The notes under the pieces: generated by a model
The model's database searches: none
Seen by the model: only the letters and a program-made list of their open reading frames with translations
What the model was told of the DNA's origin: nothing
Shown here: positions 5,398 through 5,584 of the stretch, in pieces
How positions within the stretch are numbered: the first letter of the stretch is position 1
How the letters are laid out: each line of letters starts with the position of its first letter
Assembly (NCBI GenBank): GCA_046348855.1
Contig: JAXMDK010000041.1
Span: 1 to 5,584, forward strand
From: TMP-24 sp046348855
Lineage (GTDB): Bacteria; Pseudomonadota; Alphaproteobacteria; Rhodobacterales; Rhodobacteraceae
Direction of reading: 5' to 3'
DNA length: 5,584 nt
Program-made: the position numbers and the translations under genes

Positions 5398-5584
5398 ATG
5401 ACCCCGATCCTGCGCGGCGATACCTATCACCTGAAAATGCGGGTTCCCAAACGGTTCGCCACCATCGAGTCGCGCGCCTTCGCCTGGGTGTCCCTCAAGA
5501 CCGACAGCGCAAAGGAGGCGCAGCGCCGCGCCATCATCGAGCGCGACCGGCTCATCTCTGAGTGGGAGGCTCGCTTGGCCGGCG
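5398..5584 (+). CDS. Site-specific integrase (tyrosine recombinase type), N-terminal part
   Basis: The first 62 residues of a protein cut by the right edge. It begins MTPILRGDTYHLKMRVPKRF, then has a strand AFAWVSLKTDSAKEAQRRA (about 27-45) and a charged helix IIERDRLISEWEARL. This gDTYhlkmRVPkrf...SLkT.s.keAqrRA pattern is that of the N-terminal DUF6538-type domain found before the core-binding and catalytic domains of phage and island integrases. The catalytic R-H-R-Y residues lie beyond the window, so activity cannot be judged. ATG 5398 is the first possible start: the frame opens only after a TGA at 5317-5319 and holds no earlier ATG, GTG or TTG; GAGG stands seven nt upstream. Its position beside tRNA-Ser, in the same orientation and pointing away from it, strongly supports an integrated element (prophage or genomic island) extending rightward. 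Confidence 0.82.
   Translation, partial: MTPILRGDTYHLKMRVPKRFATIESRAFAWVSLKTDSAKEAQRRAIIERDRLISEWEARLAG

Noticed and set aside
5355..5561. Plus-strand frame starting before the integrase ATG
   Set aside because: The product is Arg/His/Pro-rich with no domain pattern, while the overlapping frame from 5398 gives an integrase N-terminus.
1..5584. CRISPR array, insertion sequence, rRNA or riboswitch
   Set aside because: No regularly spaced repeats, transposase frame, rRNA blocks or recognisable aptamer core were seen on either strand.

Overview
The window reads as chromosomal DNA of a high-GC alphaproteobacterium, most likely a Rhodobacterales member such as a Paracoccus or Rhodobacter relative. 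The basis is the strong G/C third-position bias and the flavour of the TrpA, YchF, LldD and VOC proteins. This placement is inference; there is no rRNA in the window.

Left arm (about 1-2370, minus strand, read right to left): a PhnB/YjdN-like VOC protein, trpA (tryptophan synthase alpha chain), a TMEM175/DUF1211-family six-helix membrane protein, and the first 141 residues of an FMN-dependent L-lactate dehydrogenase (lldD family) that runs off the left edge. They share a direction with gaps of 69, 69 and 23 nt, but nothing shows a common job. The short gap makes TMEM175-lldD the best co-transcription candidate.

Middle (2371-3921): a 187-nt divergent spacer, then a plus-strand two-gene unit. 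The first gene encodes an 89-residue MoaD/ThiS-type ubiquitin-like protein ending in Gly-Gly. The second, 14 nt downstream, encodes a 359-residue BNR/Asp-box beta-propeller. No E1-like enzyme, MoaE, thiazole synthase or other molybdopterin gene is nearby. This pair is the best candidate in the window for an uncharacterised system.

Right (3922-5584, plus strand): after a 98-nt gap holding a hairpin and an 11-bp palindrome comes ychF, the conserved TGS-domain ATPase. It is followed by a complete tRNA-Ser(GCU) gene with encoded CCA. Directly after the tRNA the DNA becomes much less GC-rich (about 46% G+C over 5261-5370, hand count), carries short direct repeats, and leads into the start of a tyrosine-recombinase-type integrase. 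This looks like the left border of an element inserted at the 3' end of the tRNA gene, with its cargo beyond the right edge. The left 5.25 kb appears to be ordinary core chromosome.
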